64,000 nt of DNA from JAEUJM01 sp041918615. Lineage in GTDB: Bacteria; Actinomycetota; Acidimicrobiia; Acidimicrobiales; DATDAH01. The stretch covers positions 62,001-126,000 of the forward strand of contig JAYRVH010000025.1 in the NCBI GenBank assembly GCA_041918615.1, given 5' to 3'. Positions 40,708 to 48,674 of this stretch are shown piece after piece. Under the pieces are notes generated by a model. It was not told where the DNA came from, did not search any database, and saw nothing but the letters and a program-made list of their open reading frames with translations. A program made the translations under genes and the position numbers. Numbering within the stretch: position 1 is the stretch's first letter; every line of letters starts with the position of its first letter.

Positions 40708-41960
40708 TCGGGCTCAACCACCGGACGGTCCCTCTGGACCTTCTCGAACGGATGACGGTCAGCGACGCGCACCTGCCCAAGGCGCTGGCCGACCTGTGCT
40801 CACGCGATCAGATCAGCGAGGCGGTGGTGCTCTCCACCTGCAACCGCACCGAGGTCTATGCGGTCGTCGAACGGTTCCACCCCGCCTACCAGGACATCCG
40901 CAACTTCCTGTCCGAGATGGCCTACCTGCCGCCAGAGGCGTTCAGCGACCACCTCTACACCCACTACGACGGCGAGGCCGTCTCCCACCTGTTCGGCGTG
41001 GCCGCCGGGCTCGACTCGGCCGTGCTCGGCGAGAGCGAGATCCTGGGCCAGGTGAAGGCCGCGTGGGAGCGGGCCCAGGCCGAGCAGGCCGCAGGGCCGT
41101 CGCTCAACATGTTGTTCCGCCACTCGCTCGAGGTGGGCAAGCGGGCCCGGACCGAGACCGGCATCGCCCGTCACATCACGTCGGTGGCCCAGGCGGCGGT
41201 GGCGATGGCCACCGATCGCCTCGACAGCCTGGGTGGGCGCCGCATCCTGGTCCTCGGCGCCGGCGACATGGGCCAGGGCATGGTCGCTTCACTCGCCGAC
41301 GCCGACGGGGCCAACCCGCCCGAGGTGCTCGTGGCCAACCGCACCTGGGCGAAGGCGCAGGAGCTGGCAGCGGGCATCGGGGGGCGGGCCGTGCACGTCG
41401 ACGACGTCCCCGCCACCCTGGTCGACGTCGACCTGCTGCTCACCTCGACGGGTGCGTCGTCGATCATGCTCGAGCAGGCCGATCTCGTCCCCGTGATGGC
41501 CGACCGCCCCGGGCGACCGTTGCTCATCGTCGACATCGCGGTGCCACGCGACATCGACGTGGCGGTGGCCGAGGTCGACGGCATCACGTTGCTCGACATG
41601 GACGACCTCCGGGTCTTCGCCGAGGCCGGCGTGCAGGAGCGCCGCCGCGAGGTCACCGCGGTCGACCGGATCGTCGCCCAGGAGCTCGATCGCTACCTCA
41701 CCGTCAGCACCGCCCGCGAGGTGGCCCCGCTGGTGACGGCCATGCGCGACCGGGCCGACGAGATCCGCCAGGGCGAGCTCGACCGCTACCGGTCACGGCT
41801 CGACGGTCTGGGCGAGCGCGAGAGCGAGGCGGTGGAAGCCCTCACGAGGGCCATCCTCGCCAAGCTGCTCCACGAGCCCACCGTGCGCCTGAAGGACGCA
41901 GCCGGCACGCCCCGTGGCGAGCGTCTCGCCGAGTCCCTGCGCAGCTTGTTCGACCTCTAG
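40692..41960 (+). CDS. hemA: Glutamyl-tRNA reductase
   Basis: A 422-aa enzyme for the first committed step of the C5 tetrapyrrole pathway. It has SVVVVGLNHRTVPLDLLERM, the nucleophilic Cys in AVVLSTCNRTEVYA, GLDSAVLGESEILGQVKAAW, SVAQAAVAMA, and the NADPH domain ILVLGAGDMGQGMVASL. The length is standard. The GTG lies inside the end of the preceding gene, so translation is coupled. HemL, the next enzyme, is encoded 4 kb downstream. Confidence 0.96.
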   Translation: MSVVVVGLNHRTVPLDLLERMTVSDAHLPKALADLCSRDQISEAVVLSTCNRTEVYAVVERFHPAYQDIRNFLSEMAYLPPEAFSDHLYTHYDGEAVSHLFGVAAGLDSAVLGESEILGQVKAAWERAQAEQAAGPSLNMLFRHSLEVGKRARTETGIARHITSVAQAAVAMATDRLDSLGGRRILVLGAGDMGQGMVASLADADGANPPEVLVANRTWAKAQELAAGIGGRAVHVDDVPATLVDVDLLLTSTGASSIMLEQADLVPVMADRPGRPLLIVDIAVPRDIDVAVAEVDGITLLDMDDLRVFAEAGVQERRREVTAVDRIVAQELDRYLTVSTAREVAPLVTAMRDRADEIRQGELDRYRSRLDGLGERESEAVEALTRAILAKLLHEPTVRLKDAAGTPRGERLAESLRSLFDL

Positions 41961-41964
41961 GCGC

Positions 41965-42852
41965 GTGAGGCTCCGCGCTGCCACGCGGGGCAGCCCGCTG
42001 GCCCTCTGGCAGGTCGCCCACGTGGCCACGCTCCTGGCACCGGCCGGTATCGAGCTCGAGCCGGTCGTCGTCGAGACCTCCGGTGACCGGCTGGCCGACC
42101 GGCCCATCTGGGAGCTCGGCGGCAAGGGCGTCTTCGTGAAGGAGGTCCAGGCCGCAGTGCTCGGGGGTCGTGCCGATCTGGCCGTGCACTCGGCGAAGGA
42201 CCTGCCGTCGGTCGTGGTGGACGGGCTCGTGCTCGCGGCGGTGCCCGAGCGGGGCGAGCCCCGTGACGCGCTCGTCGGCTCGACGCTCGCCGACCTGCCC
42301 ACCGGGGCGCAGGTCGCCACCGGCTCGGTGCGCCGCCGGGCGCAGTTGGCCTGGCTGCGTCCCGACCTCACCTTCAGTGGGCTCCGGGGCAACATCGCCA
42401 CCCGCCTCGACAAGGCGTCGGGCTTCGCCGCCATCGTCATGGCCGCAGTCGCCCTCGAGCGCTTGGGCGTGGCCGACCGGGTCGCCGAGGTGCTCTCGCC
42501 CGGTGTCATGTTGCCGCAGGTGGGTCAGGGCGCGCTGGCCATCGAGGCCAGGGTCGACGATGCCCCCACCCTCGCGGTATTGGCCGGCATCGAGCACGTC
42601 CCGAGCCGGGCCGCCGTCGACGCCGAGCGGGGGTTCCTCGCCGAGCTCGGGGGCGACTGCGACCTGCCCGCCGGTGCCTTCGCCACGGTCGACGGGGAAG
42701 GGGCGCTGTCCATCGAGGGCCTGCTCGCCTCGCTCGACGGCCATGTGGTGCTGCGTGATGCGGCCGAGGCGACCCAGGCTGATGCGGACGCGTGCGGTCG
42801 GGCCCTGGCCCGCACGCTGCTCGACGACCACGGCGGTGCCTCCCTCCTCTGA
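41965..42852 (+). CDS. hemC: Porphobilinogen deaminase
   Basis: A 295-aa hydroxymethylbilane synthase, GTG start 4 nt after hemA. It begins LRAATRGSPLALWQVAHVATLL and has LGGKGVFVKEVQAAVLGGRADLAVHSAKDLPS, then GLRGNIATRLDK. The dipyrromethane cofactor Cys is in LGGDCDLPAGAFA. All active-site Arg and Asp segments are in place. The stop codon is part of a 13-bp tandem duplication. Confidence 0.95.
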   Translation: MRLRAATRGSPLALWQVAHVATLLAPAGIELEPVVVETSGDRLADRPIWELGGKGVFVKEVQAAVLGGRADLAVHSAKDLPSVVVDGLVLAAVPERGEPRDALVGSTLADLPTGAQVATGSVRRRAQLAWLRPDLTFSGLRGNIATRLDKASGFAAIVMAAVALERLGVADRVAEVLSPGVMLPQVGQGALAIEARVDDAPTLAVLAGIEHVPSRAAVDAERGFLAELGGDCDLPAGAFATVDGEGALSIEGLLASLDGHVVLRDAAEATQADADACGRALARTLLDDHGGASLL

Positions 42853-42875
42853 TCCCCGTGTCTGATCCCCGTGTC
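42850..42875 (+). repeat. 13-bp tandem duplication at the hemC stop
   Basis: TGATCCCCGTGTC at 42850-42862 and again at 42863-42875. The first copy holds the hemC stop TGA; the second TGA is out of frame. Confidence 0.9.
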
Positions 42876-42903
42876 GAGGGGGGACTCGTGATGGACTGAC
42901 GCC

Positions 42904-44373
42904 ATGACCGTCTACCTCGTGGGTGCCGGGCCCGGTGATCCGGGGCTGTTGACCGTGCGGGGCGCCGAGGTACTGGCCGTGGCCGACGTGGTGGTCTACG
43001 ACCGGCTGTCACTGGAGGGGCTGCTGGCCCTGGCCCCCCGGGCGGCCGAGCGCATCAGCGTGGCCAAGGCACCTGGCCACGCGGCGATGGCGCAGGAGGA
43101 CATCGACGCGCTGCTGGTCGAGCGCGGACGGCTGGGCCAGGCCGTGGTGCGGCTGAAGGGCGGCGACCCGTTCGTGTTCGCCCGCGGCGGCGAGGAGGCG
43201 GCGGCGCTGCTCGAGGCGGGAGTGCCGTTCGAGGTGGTGCCGGGCATCACGTCGGCCATCGCCGTGCCGGCCTACGCGGGCATACCCGTGACCTTGCGCC
43301 ACTCGTCCACCTCGTTCACGGTCGTCACCGGCCACGAGGACCCGTCGAAGCCCGAAGGGTCGGTGAACTGGGAAGCGGTGGCCCGGGTGGGCGGCACGAT
43401 CATCGTCTTGATGGGCGTGGGCCGGATCGGGGCCATCGTCGAGCGCCTGTTGGCCGCGGGGCTGGCGCCCGCCACCCCGGCCGCGTCGGTGCAGTGGGGC
43501 ACCCGTCCCGAGCAGCGCACCATCCGGGCCACGCTGGGCACGCTCGCCGATGCGGGCCTCGCCCCGCCGGCCACCATCGTGATCGGCGACGTGGCCGCGC
43601 AGGACCTGACCTGGTTCGAGTCTCGCCCGCTGTTCGGGAAGCGGATCGTGGTCACGAGGGCGCGCGAGCAGGCATCGACCCTGGTGCGGGCGCTACAAGC
43701 TGCGGGCGCCGCCACCGTCGAGTTGGCCACCATCGAGATCACCGACCCGGACGACGGCGGTGCCGGGCTGCGGGCGGCGGCCGCGAACCTGTCCGGCTAC
43801 GACTGGGTGGTGCTCACCTCGGCGAACGGGGCCACCAGGTTCCTGGCCGAACTGCGCGACGCCCGTGCGTTGGGCGGGGTGCAGGTCGCCGCCATCGGTC
43901 CGGGCACCGCCGCCGCGCTGGCTGCCGGCAACGTCGTCGCCGACCTGCTGCCCCATGAATACGTGGCCGAGTCGCTGCTCACTGCTTTCCCCGACCCACC
44001 CGCCGGTGGTGACCGGCCCGGCCGGGTGCTGTTGCCCCGGGCCGCGGTGGCGCGCGACGTGCTGCCGGACGGCCTTCGTGCCGCCGGATGGCAGGTCGAC
44101 GTGGTCGAGGCCTACCGCTCGGTCACCGGTCAGCCATCCGCCCCCGATCGTGCGGCCGCCGCTTCGGCCGACATCATCACGTTCACCGCCTCGTCCACCG
44201 TCACCCGCTACCTCGAGGTGAAGGGCGACGACCCGGTGCCGCCGGTGGTGGCCTGCATCGGCCCCGTCACCGCCGACACGGCCCGTGAGCACGGCCTGCG
44301 CGTCGATCTCGTCGCCGACGTCCACACCATTCCCGGCCTCGTCGCCGCCCTCATCGCGCATCTCGCCCCCTGA
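42904..44373 (+). CDS. Uroporphyrinogen-III C-methyltransferase/uroporphyrinogen-III synthase fusion
   Basis: A 489-aa bifunctional protein. Residues 1-240 are a SAM-dependent methyltransferase: VYLVGAGPGDPGLLTVRGAEVL, VVRLKGGDPFVFARGGEEA, VVPGITSAIAVPAYAGIPVT. Residues 248-489 are HemD: KRIVVTRAREQASTLVRALQAAGA, WVVLTSANGATRFLAEL, IGPGTAAAL, and IITFTASSTVTRYL. It makes uro'gen III and converts part to precorrin-2, feeding both heme and siroheme. This cobA/hemD fusion is usual in actinobacteria. Confidence 0.94.
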   Translation: MTVYLVGAGPGDPGLLTVRGAEVLAVADVVVYDRLSLEGLLALAPRAAERISVAKAPGHAAMAQEDIDALLVERGRLGQAVVRLKGGDPFVFARGGEEAAALLEAGVPFEVVPGITSAIAVPAYAGIPVTLRHSSTSFTVVTGHEDPSKPEGSVNWEAVARVGGTIIVLMGVGRIGAIVERLLAAGLAPATPAASVQWGTRPEQRTIRATLGTLADAGLAPPATIVIGDVAAQDLTWFESRPLFGKRIVVTRAREQASTLVRALQAAGAATVELATIEITDPDDGGAGLRAAAANLSGYDWVVLTSANGATRFLAELRDARALGGVQVAAIGPGTAAALAAGNVVADLLPHEYVAESLLTAFPDPPAGGDRPGRVLLPRAAVARDVLPDGLRAAGWQVDVVEAYRSVTGQPSAPDRAAAASADIITFTASSTVTRYLEVKGDDPVPPVVACIGPVTADTAREHGLRVDLVADVHTIPGLVAALIAHLAP

Positions 44374-44393
44374 CCCACGCCCCCTGACCCACG
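44366..44393 (+). repeat. 14-bp tandem duplication at the cobA/hemD stop
   Basis: CCCCCTGACCCACG at 44366-44379 and 44380-44393, with the stop TGA inside the first unit. Confidence 0.9.
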
Positions 44394-44434
44394 CCCGCTT
44401 CGCCGACAGCCGAACCACCGCCGCCGGCCCCCAA

Positions 44435-44477
44435 CCCGAGGCAATAGCGGCCGGAACCCGCCCGCCATTGCCTCGGG
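44435..44477 (+). promoter_or_regulatory. Stem-loop upstream of hemB
   Basis: CCCGAGGCAAT (44435-44445) is the perfect complement of ATTGCCTCGGG (44467-44477), with a 21-nt loop. It sits between cobA/hemD and hemB. It could be a terminator for the upstream operon; the hemB -10 box TAGGAT (44503-44508) comes after it. Confidence 0.7.
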
Positions 44478-44515
44478 AATGGGGTGACGGAGGGGCTGGT
44501 CGTAGGATCCGGGCC

Positions 44516-45496
44516 ATGAGCTTCCCCCAGCGGCGGATGCGGCGCCTGCGGCGCACGCCGGCGATGCGGCGCCTGGTGGCCGAGACCCGGCTGTCGGTCG
44601 ACGACCTGGTGGCCCCGCTGTTCGTGCGTGAGGGCATCGATTCGCCCCAGCCCATCGACTCGCTGCCCGGGGTGGTGCAGCACACCCGTGAGTCGCTGCG
44701 CAAGGAGGTCCGTGAGCTCGCGGCCCTCGGCGTCCCCGCGGTGATGCTGTTCGGGGTGCCGGCCACCAAGGACGCGGAAGGATCGCAGGCGTGGGACCCC
44801 GACGGCATCGTCCAGGTGGCCCTGCGCGACCTGCGCGACGAGGTGGGCGATGACCTCGTGGTCATGGCCGACCTCTGCCTCGACGAGTACACCGACCACG
44901 GCCATTGCGGGGTGCTCACCGACACCGGCGAGGTGGACAACGACGCCACCATCGAGCGCTACGGCCTGGTCGGGGTGGCCCAGGCCGACGCCGGTGCCGA
45001 CATCGTGGCCCCTTCCGGGATGATGGACGGGCAGGTGCTCGCCATACGCGATGCCCTCGACGAGGCGGCCCACGAGCCGGTGGCGATCCTGGCCTACGCC
45101 GCCAAGTACGCATCGGCGCTCTACGGGCCGTTCCGAGACGCCGTGGACGTGAGCATCGCCGACGGCGGCGACCGCAAGGCCTACCAGCAGGACTACCGCA
45201 ACGGGCGCGAGGCCCTCGAGGAGATCCGGGCGGACCTTGGCGAGGGCGCCGACATGGTGATGGTGAAGCCCGCCCTGTCGTACCTCGACCTGATCAGTCG
45301 GGCCCGGGCCGAGGTCGACGTGCCGCTCGCCGCCTACCACGTGTCGGGCGAGTACTCGATGATCAAGGCCGCGGCGGAGCGGGGCTGGATCGACGGCGAG
45401 GCCGTGGCCCTCGAGCAGCTCACCGCTATCAAGCGGGCCGGGGCGGACCTCATCCTCACCTACCTGACCCGAGAGATGGCCACGCTCCTTGGCTGA
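44516..45496 (+). CDS. hemB: Delta-aminolevulinic acid dehydratase (porphobilinogen synthase)
   Basis: A 326-aa enzyme that joins two ALA molecules. The two Schiff-base lysines are in ILAYAAKYASALYGPFRDA and MVMVKPALSYLD. The metal loop reads LCLDEYTDHGHCG, in which the usual middle Cys of the three-Cys zinc site is Asp; two Cys remain. The ATG at 44516 is 7 nt after TAGGAT, a leaderless pattern, so hemB may have its own promoter although it follows cobA/hemD. Confidence 0.95.
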   Translation: MSFPQRRMRRLRRTPAMRRLVAETRLSVDDLVAPLFVREGIDSPQPIDSLPGVVQHTRESLRKEVRELAALGVPAVMLFGVPATKDAEGSQAWDPDGIVQVALRDLRDEVGDDLVVMADLCLDEYTDHGHCGVLTDTGEVDNDATIERYGLVGVAQADAGADIVAPSGMMDGQVLAIRDALDEAAHEPVAILAYAAKYASALYGPFRDAVDVSIADGGDRKAYQQDYRNGREALEEIRADLGEGADMVMVKPALSYLDLISRARAEVDVPLAAYHVSGEYSMIKAAAERGWIDGEAVALEQLTAIKRAGADLILTYLTREMATLLG

Positions 45497-45526
45497 CCGC
45501 ATGACGCACCACACCCTCGACCCCGC

Positions 45527-45580
45527 CCGTTCTGGCCGCGGCGACCTGTTGTCACGCAAGAGATCTCGCGGCCAGAACGG
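45527..45580 (+). promoter_or_regulatory. 14-bp-arm stem-loop upstream of hemL
   Basis: CCGTTCTGGCCGCG (45527-45540) and its exact complement (45567-45580) enclose a 26-nt loop. It lies in the 102-nt gap between hemB and hemL, ending 18 nt before the hemL start. It is followed by GGGAATGGGGG and GTGACG, much as the stem-loop before hemB is. Confidence 0.75.
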
Positions 45581-45598
45581 TGGGAATGGGGGGGTGAC

Positions 45599-46879
45599 GT
45601 GACCGATTCGACCGACCGCACCAACGCCGGCCTGTTCGAGCGCGCCCAACGGGTGATCCCCGGTGGGGTCAACTCGCCGGTGCGGGCGTTCCGGTCGGTG
45701 GGCGGCACGCCGTACTTCGTGGCCCGGGCCGAGGGGCCCTACGTCTGGGACGTGGAGGGGCGGCGCTACACCGACTTCGTCCAGAGCTACGGCGCCGTCA
45801 TCGCCGGGCACGCCCACCCCGCCATCGTCGACGCCGTCAGGCGCGCCGCGGTCGACGGCACCTCGTACGGTGCGCCCACCGAGCGCGAGGTGCTGTTGGC
45901 CGAGGCGATCGTCGATCGGGTGCCCTCGTGCGAGATGGTGCGGCTCGTGAGCAGTGGCACCGAGGCCACGATGACGGCCATCCGCCTGGCGCGGGGCCAC
46001 ACCGGTCGGTCGAAGGTGATCAAGTTCGCCGGCAACTACCACGGCCACGGCGACGCGCTGCTGGCCGAGAGCGGCAGCGGGGTGGCCACCCTGGGTCTAC
46101 CCGGCTCGGCGGGGGTGCCGCCGTCGGCCGTGGCCGAGACGCTCGTCGTCCCCTACAACGTGGTGCCCCGGATCGACGATGACGTTGCGGCGGTGATCGT
46201 CGAGCCCGTGGCGGCCAACATGGGCCTCGTCCTGCCCGTCGACGGGTTCCTCCCGGGGCTCCGTGCCGCATGTGACGCCTCGGGCGCGCTGTTGATCTTC
46301 GACGAGGTGATCACGGGGTTCCGGGTGGACCGGGGCGGCGCGCAGGCCCTGCTCGGCGTTCGCCCCGACCTGTCCTGCTTCGGCAAGGTCATCGGTGGTG
46401 GCCTGCCCATCGGCGCGCTCGGCGGGTCGGCCGAGGTGATGTCGTCGCTCGCCCCGCTCGGTCCGGTCTACCAGGCGGGCACGCTGTCGGGGAACCCGCT
46501 CGCCACCGCCGCCGGCCTCGCCGTGCTCGACCTGCTCGATGACGGGGCGTACCGGATGCTCTGCGGGCGGGCCGAGATGTTGGCCGGGTGGCTGCGCGAC
46601 GTGTTCGCCGATGCCGGCCTCCACGCCCGGGTGCCGGTGTTCGGGTCGCTGCTCGGGCTGTTCTTCGGCGACGAGGCGCCGACCGACTACGACTCGGCCA
46701 AGGGCACCGACGAGTCCGTCTACGCCGCCTTCTTCCACGCCCTCCTCGACCGCGGCGTGGCCCTTGCTCCCGGCGCGTACGAGGTGCTGTTCCCCGGCCT
46801 CGCCCATTCCAAGGACGAGCTCGAGCGGGTCACCGACCTCGCCTCGGCCGGCGCGCGTGAAGTCGCCGGCACCTACTGA
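45599..46879 (+). CDS. hemL: Glutamate-1-semialdehyde 2,1-aminomutase
   Basis: A 426-aa PLP enzyme that forms ALA from the HemA product. It has FERAQRVIPGGVNSPVRAFRSVGG, VSSGTEATMTAIRLARG, FAGNYHGHGDALL, FDEVITGFRVDRGGAQ, and the PLP lysine in LSCFGKVIGGGLPIGA. Length standard. The GTG at 45599 is within GTGACGTGACC; the other GTG is out of frame. With hemA, hemC, hemD and hemB it completes the route from Glu-tRNA to uro'gen III. Confidence 0.95.
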   Translation: MTDSTDRTNAGLFERAQRVIPGGVNSPVRAFRSVGGTPYFVARAEGPYVWDVEGRRYTDFVQSYGAVIAGHAHPAIVDAVRRAAVDGTSYGAPTEREVLLAEAIVDRVPSCEMVRLVSSGTEATMTAIRLARGHTGRSKVIKFAGNYHGHGDALLAESGSGVATLGLPGSAGVPPSAVAETLVVPYNVVPRIDDDVAAVIVEPVAANMGLVLPVDGFLPGLRAACDASGALLIFDEVITGFRVDRGGAQALLGVRPDLSCFGKVIGGGLPIGALGGSAEVMSSLAPLGPVYQAGTLSGNPLATAAGLAVLDLLDDGAYRMLCGRAEMLAGWLRDVFADAGLHARVPVFGSLLGLFFGDEAPTDYDSAKGTDESVYAAFFHALLDRGVALAPGAYEVLFPGLAHSKDELERVTDLASAGAREVAGTY

Positions 46880-46929
46880 TGGGTTAGGGTCGGGCCACTC
46901 AGCAGTGCGGTTCCGGGGAGGAACGATCG

Positions 46930-48111
46930 ATGCGCAGAACGATGACGGGCCTTGTGGTTGCCGCGATGCTGGTGGCTCTGACGGGACTGGTGGGGCCGAG
47001 CCCGGCCGGAGCGGCCAATGACGCGGGCGGCGGCGCGCAGCCCGAGATCGTCGGGGGTGTGCCGGCCAGCCCCGGTCAGTTCCCCTACCAGGTCGCACTG
47101 GTCTTCAACGGGGCTCCGGGGATCCCCGCCCGCGGCCAGTTCTGCGGTGGCTCGCTCATCGCCCCCGACACCGTTCTCACGGCATCCCACTGCGTGATCT
47201 CCGAGCTCCGCGGGATCGACGACCCGACCGGCGGTGGGGACCTCGTCCTGCGACCGATCCTCGAGCGGCCCGCCAATGTGGACGTGATCGTGGGCACCGT
47301 CAACCTCGGCGCGGGCGGTGGCGGTGAGCGCATCCACGTGCGTCAGATCCGCCTGGCGCCCGAGTTCACCGTGAACCTCGACGCGTCGTTCAACTTCTTC
47401 GCGCCCGACCTCGCCATTCTGAAGCTCGCCTCCGACTCGACCCAGACGCCGGTGGCGGTCGCCGTCCCGGGCCAGGAGAACCTGATCGCCCCCGGCACGC
47501 CGTCGACCGTCAGCGGGTGGGGGCTCACCGAGGACTACATCCAGGGGCCGCCCGCGGTGCTCCGCCACGTCACCATGCCGTTGGTGTCCGACAGCAGCTG
47601 TGCCACGGCCTATGGCACCGACTTCGACCAGGTGCTCAACCTCTGTGCCGGTGAGCTGGTTGCCGGCGGGCCGAGCGCCTGTTTCGGCGACAGTGGAGGC
47701 CCGCTCGTCATCGACAACGGGGGCCAGCCGCTCCTGGTCGGCGTGGTGCTCGGCGGTGACGGCTGCGGCTCGCCCGAGCGGCCGGGCATCTTCTCGCGGG
47801 TCACCACCAACAGCGCGTTCATCGGCCGGTTCCTCGCCCCGGATTCGGTGCCCGACGCTCCCCGCGATGTGCAGGCGAGGGCGATCGGCACCACGGCACG
47901 GGTCTCCTGGCGTGCCCCCTACTTCGACGGCGGAACGGCCATCACCGGGTACCGGGTGAGGGTGTCCGGAGGTGGGCCCACCCTCGATCTCGGTCCCCGG
48001 GCCCGCAGCGTCGACGTCCCCTCCCTGTCGGCGGGCCGTCACCGCGTCACCGTTCGTGCCGTCAATGCCCTGGGTGTGGGCGCGGGCCGGTCGGTCGCCG
48101 TCACGATCTGA
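46930..48111 (+). CDS. Secreted S1A serine protease with C-terminal fibronectin type III-like domain
   Basis: A 393-aa protein. Signal peptide 1-29 (ends GPSPAGAA), short propeptide, then the mature start IVGGVPASPGQFPYQVAL. The triad is His in LTASHCV, Asp in PDLAILKL, Ser in CFGDSGGPLV. The residue at the S1 pocket base (six before the Ser) is Ser, as in chymotrypsin, so Arg/Lys specificity is unlikely. Residues 310-393 form a fibronectin type III-like domain (VPDAPRDVQARAIGTTARVSW, ITGYRVRVSG). Exported; substrate unknown. Confidence 0.88.
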   Translation: MRRTMTGLVVAAMLVALTGLVGPSPAGAANDAGGGAQPEIVGGVPASPGQFPYQVALVFNGAPGIPARGQFCGGSLIAPDTVLTASHCVISELRGIDDPTGGGDLVLRPILERPANVDVIVGTVNLGAGGGGERIHVRQIRLAPEFTVNLDASFNFFAPDLAILKLASDSTQTPVAVAVPGQENLIAPGTPSTVSGWGLTEDYIQGPPAVLRHVTMPLVSDSSCATAYGTDFDQVLNLCAGELVAGGPSACFGDSGGPLVIDNGGQPLLVGVVLGGDGCGSPERPGIFSRVTTNSAFIGRFLAPDSVPDAPRDVQARAIGTTARVSWRAPYFDGGTAITGYRVRVSGGGPTLDLGPRARSVDVPSLSAGRHRVTVRAVNALGVGAGRSVAVTI

Positions 48112-48134
48112 TCCGGGCGCGGGAGCATCCGCGC

Positions 48135-48187
48135 TTGACAACATGAACGGCATCCTGTGTAATCACCCTTGTGATTACACAGGATGC
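48135..48187 (+). promoter_or_regulatory. Palindromic leaderless promoter of the MerR-like gene
   Basis: TTGACA (48135-48140), a 17-nt spacer, and TGTAAT (48158-48163) form a near-ideal vegetative promoter whose start point should fall at the GTG at 48171. A perfect dyad with 17-bp arms, GCATCCTGTGTAATCAC (48150-48166) and its complement (48171-48187), separated by CCTT, covers the -10 box and the start codon. A dimer bound here would shut the promoter. Confidence 0.88.
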
Positions 48188-48674
48188 ATCTCAGGTAATG
48201 GATGCGGGGTTGAGCGGCATCCTCGCCGGCGATGCCCACGCGGCGGCGGGCATCAGCTACCGCCAGCTCGACCATTGGGCCCGGCAGGGGTGGGTCACGC
48301 CCTCGGTCGACCCCGGCGAAGGCCGGTCGGGTCGGCGCCTGTACTCGGCCGACGACGTCGTGCGGCTCGACCTCCTGCGGCACCTGGCCGTGTCCCGGGT
48401 GAGCCCGGCGGTGGCAGGCCCGGCGGTGGCGGGGTGCGCAGTTCTCCCCGGTGACGTGCGGATGGTGTGGGGGCCGGTCGGCGAGAAGGACCCCGCCCAC
48501 ACGGGCTTGCGGGTGGTTACGGCGGGTGACGCCCTCGGCGTGGTGGAGGCGGGTGGGGCGTGGGTTGTCTACAACCCCGCAAGGGTCCGCCGTCGCCTCG
48601 CTGCCGTCGCGCCCGACGCGGCAGGGGCGTCCGAGGCCCCTCGTCCGGCCCACGCCGAGCGGCGGTCGGCATGA
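48171..48674 (+). CDS. MerR-like HTH regulator of the nuclease island
   Basis: A 167-aa protein from the GTG inside the palindrome; an ATG at 48198 is an alternative. The HTH reads AAAGISYRQLDHWARQGWVTPSV, then RRLYSADDVVRLDLLRHLAV, a MerR-type winged helix. The C-terminal part (VRMVWGPVG, LRVVTAGDALGVVEAGGAWVVYNP) is small and beta-rich and lacks the long dimer helix of classical MerR. It probably binds the dyad over its own start. ATGA overlap with the next gene. Confidence 0.8.
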   Translation: MITQDASQVMDAGLSGILAGDAHAAAGISYRQLDHWARQGWVTPSVDPGEGRSGRRLYSADDVVRLDLLRHLAVSRVSPAVAGPAVAGCAVLPGDVRMVWGPVGEKDPAHTGLRVVTAGDALGVVEAGGAWVVYNPARVRRRLAAVAPDAAGASEAPRPAHAERRSA

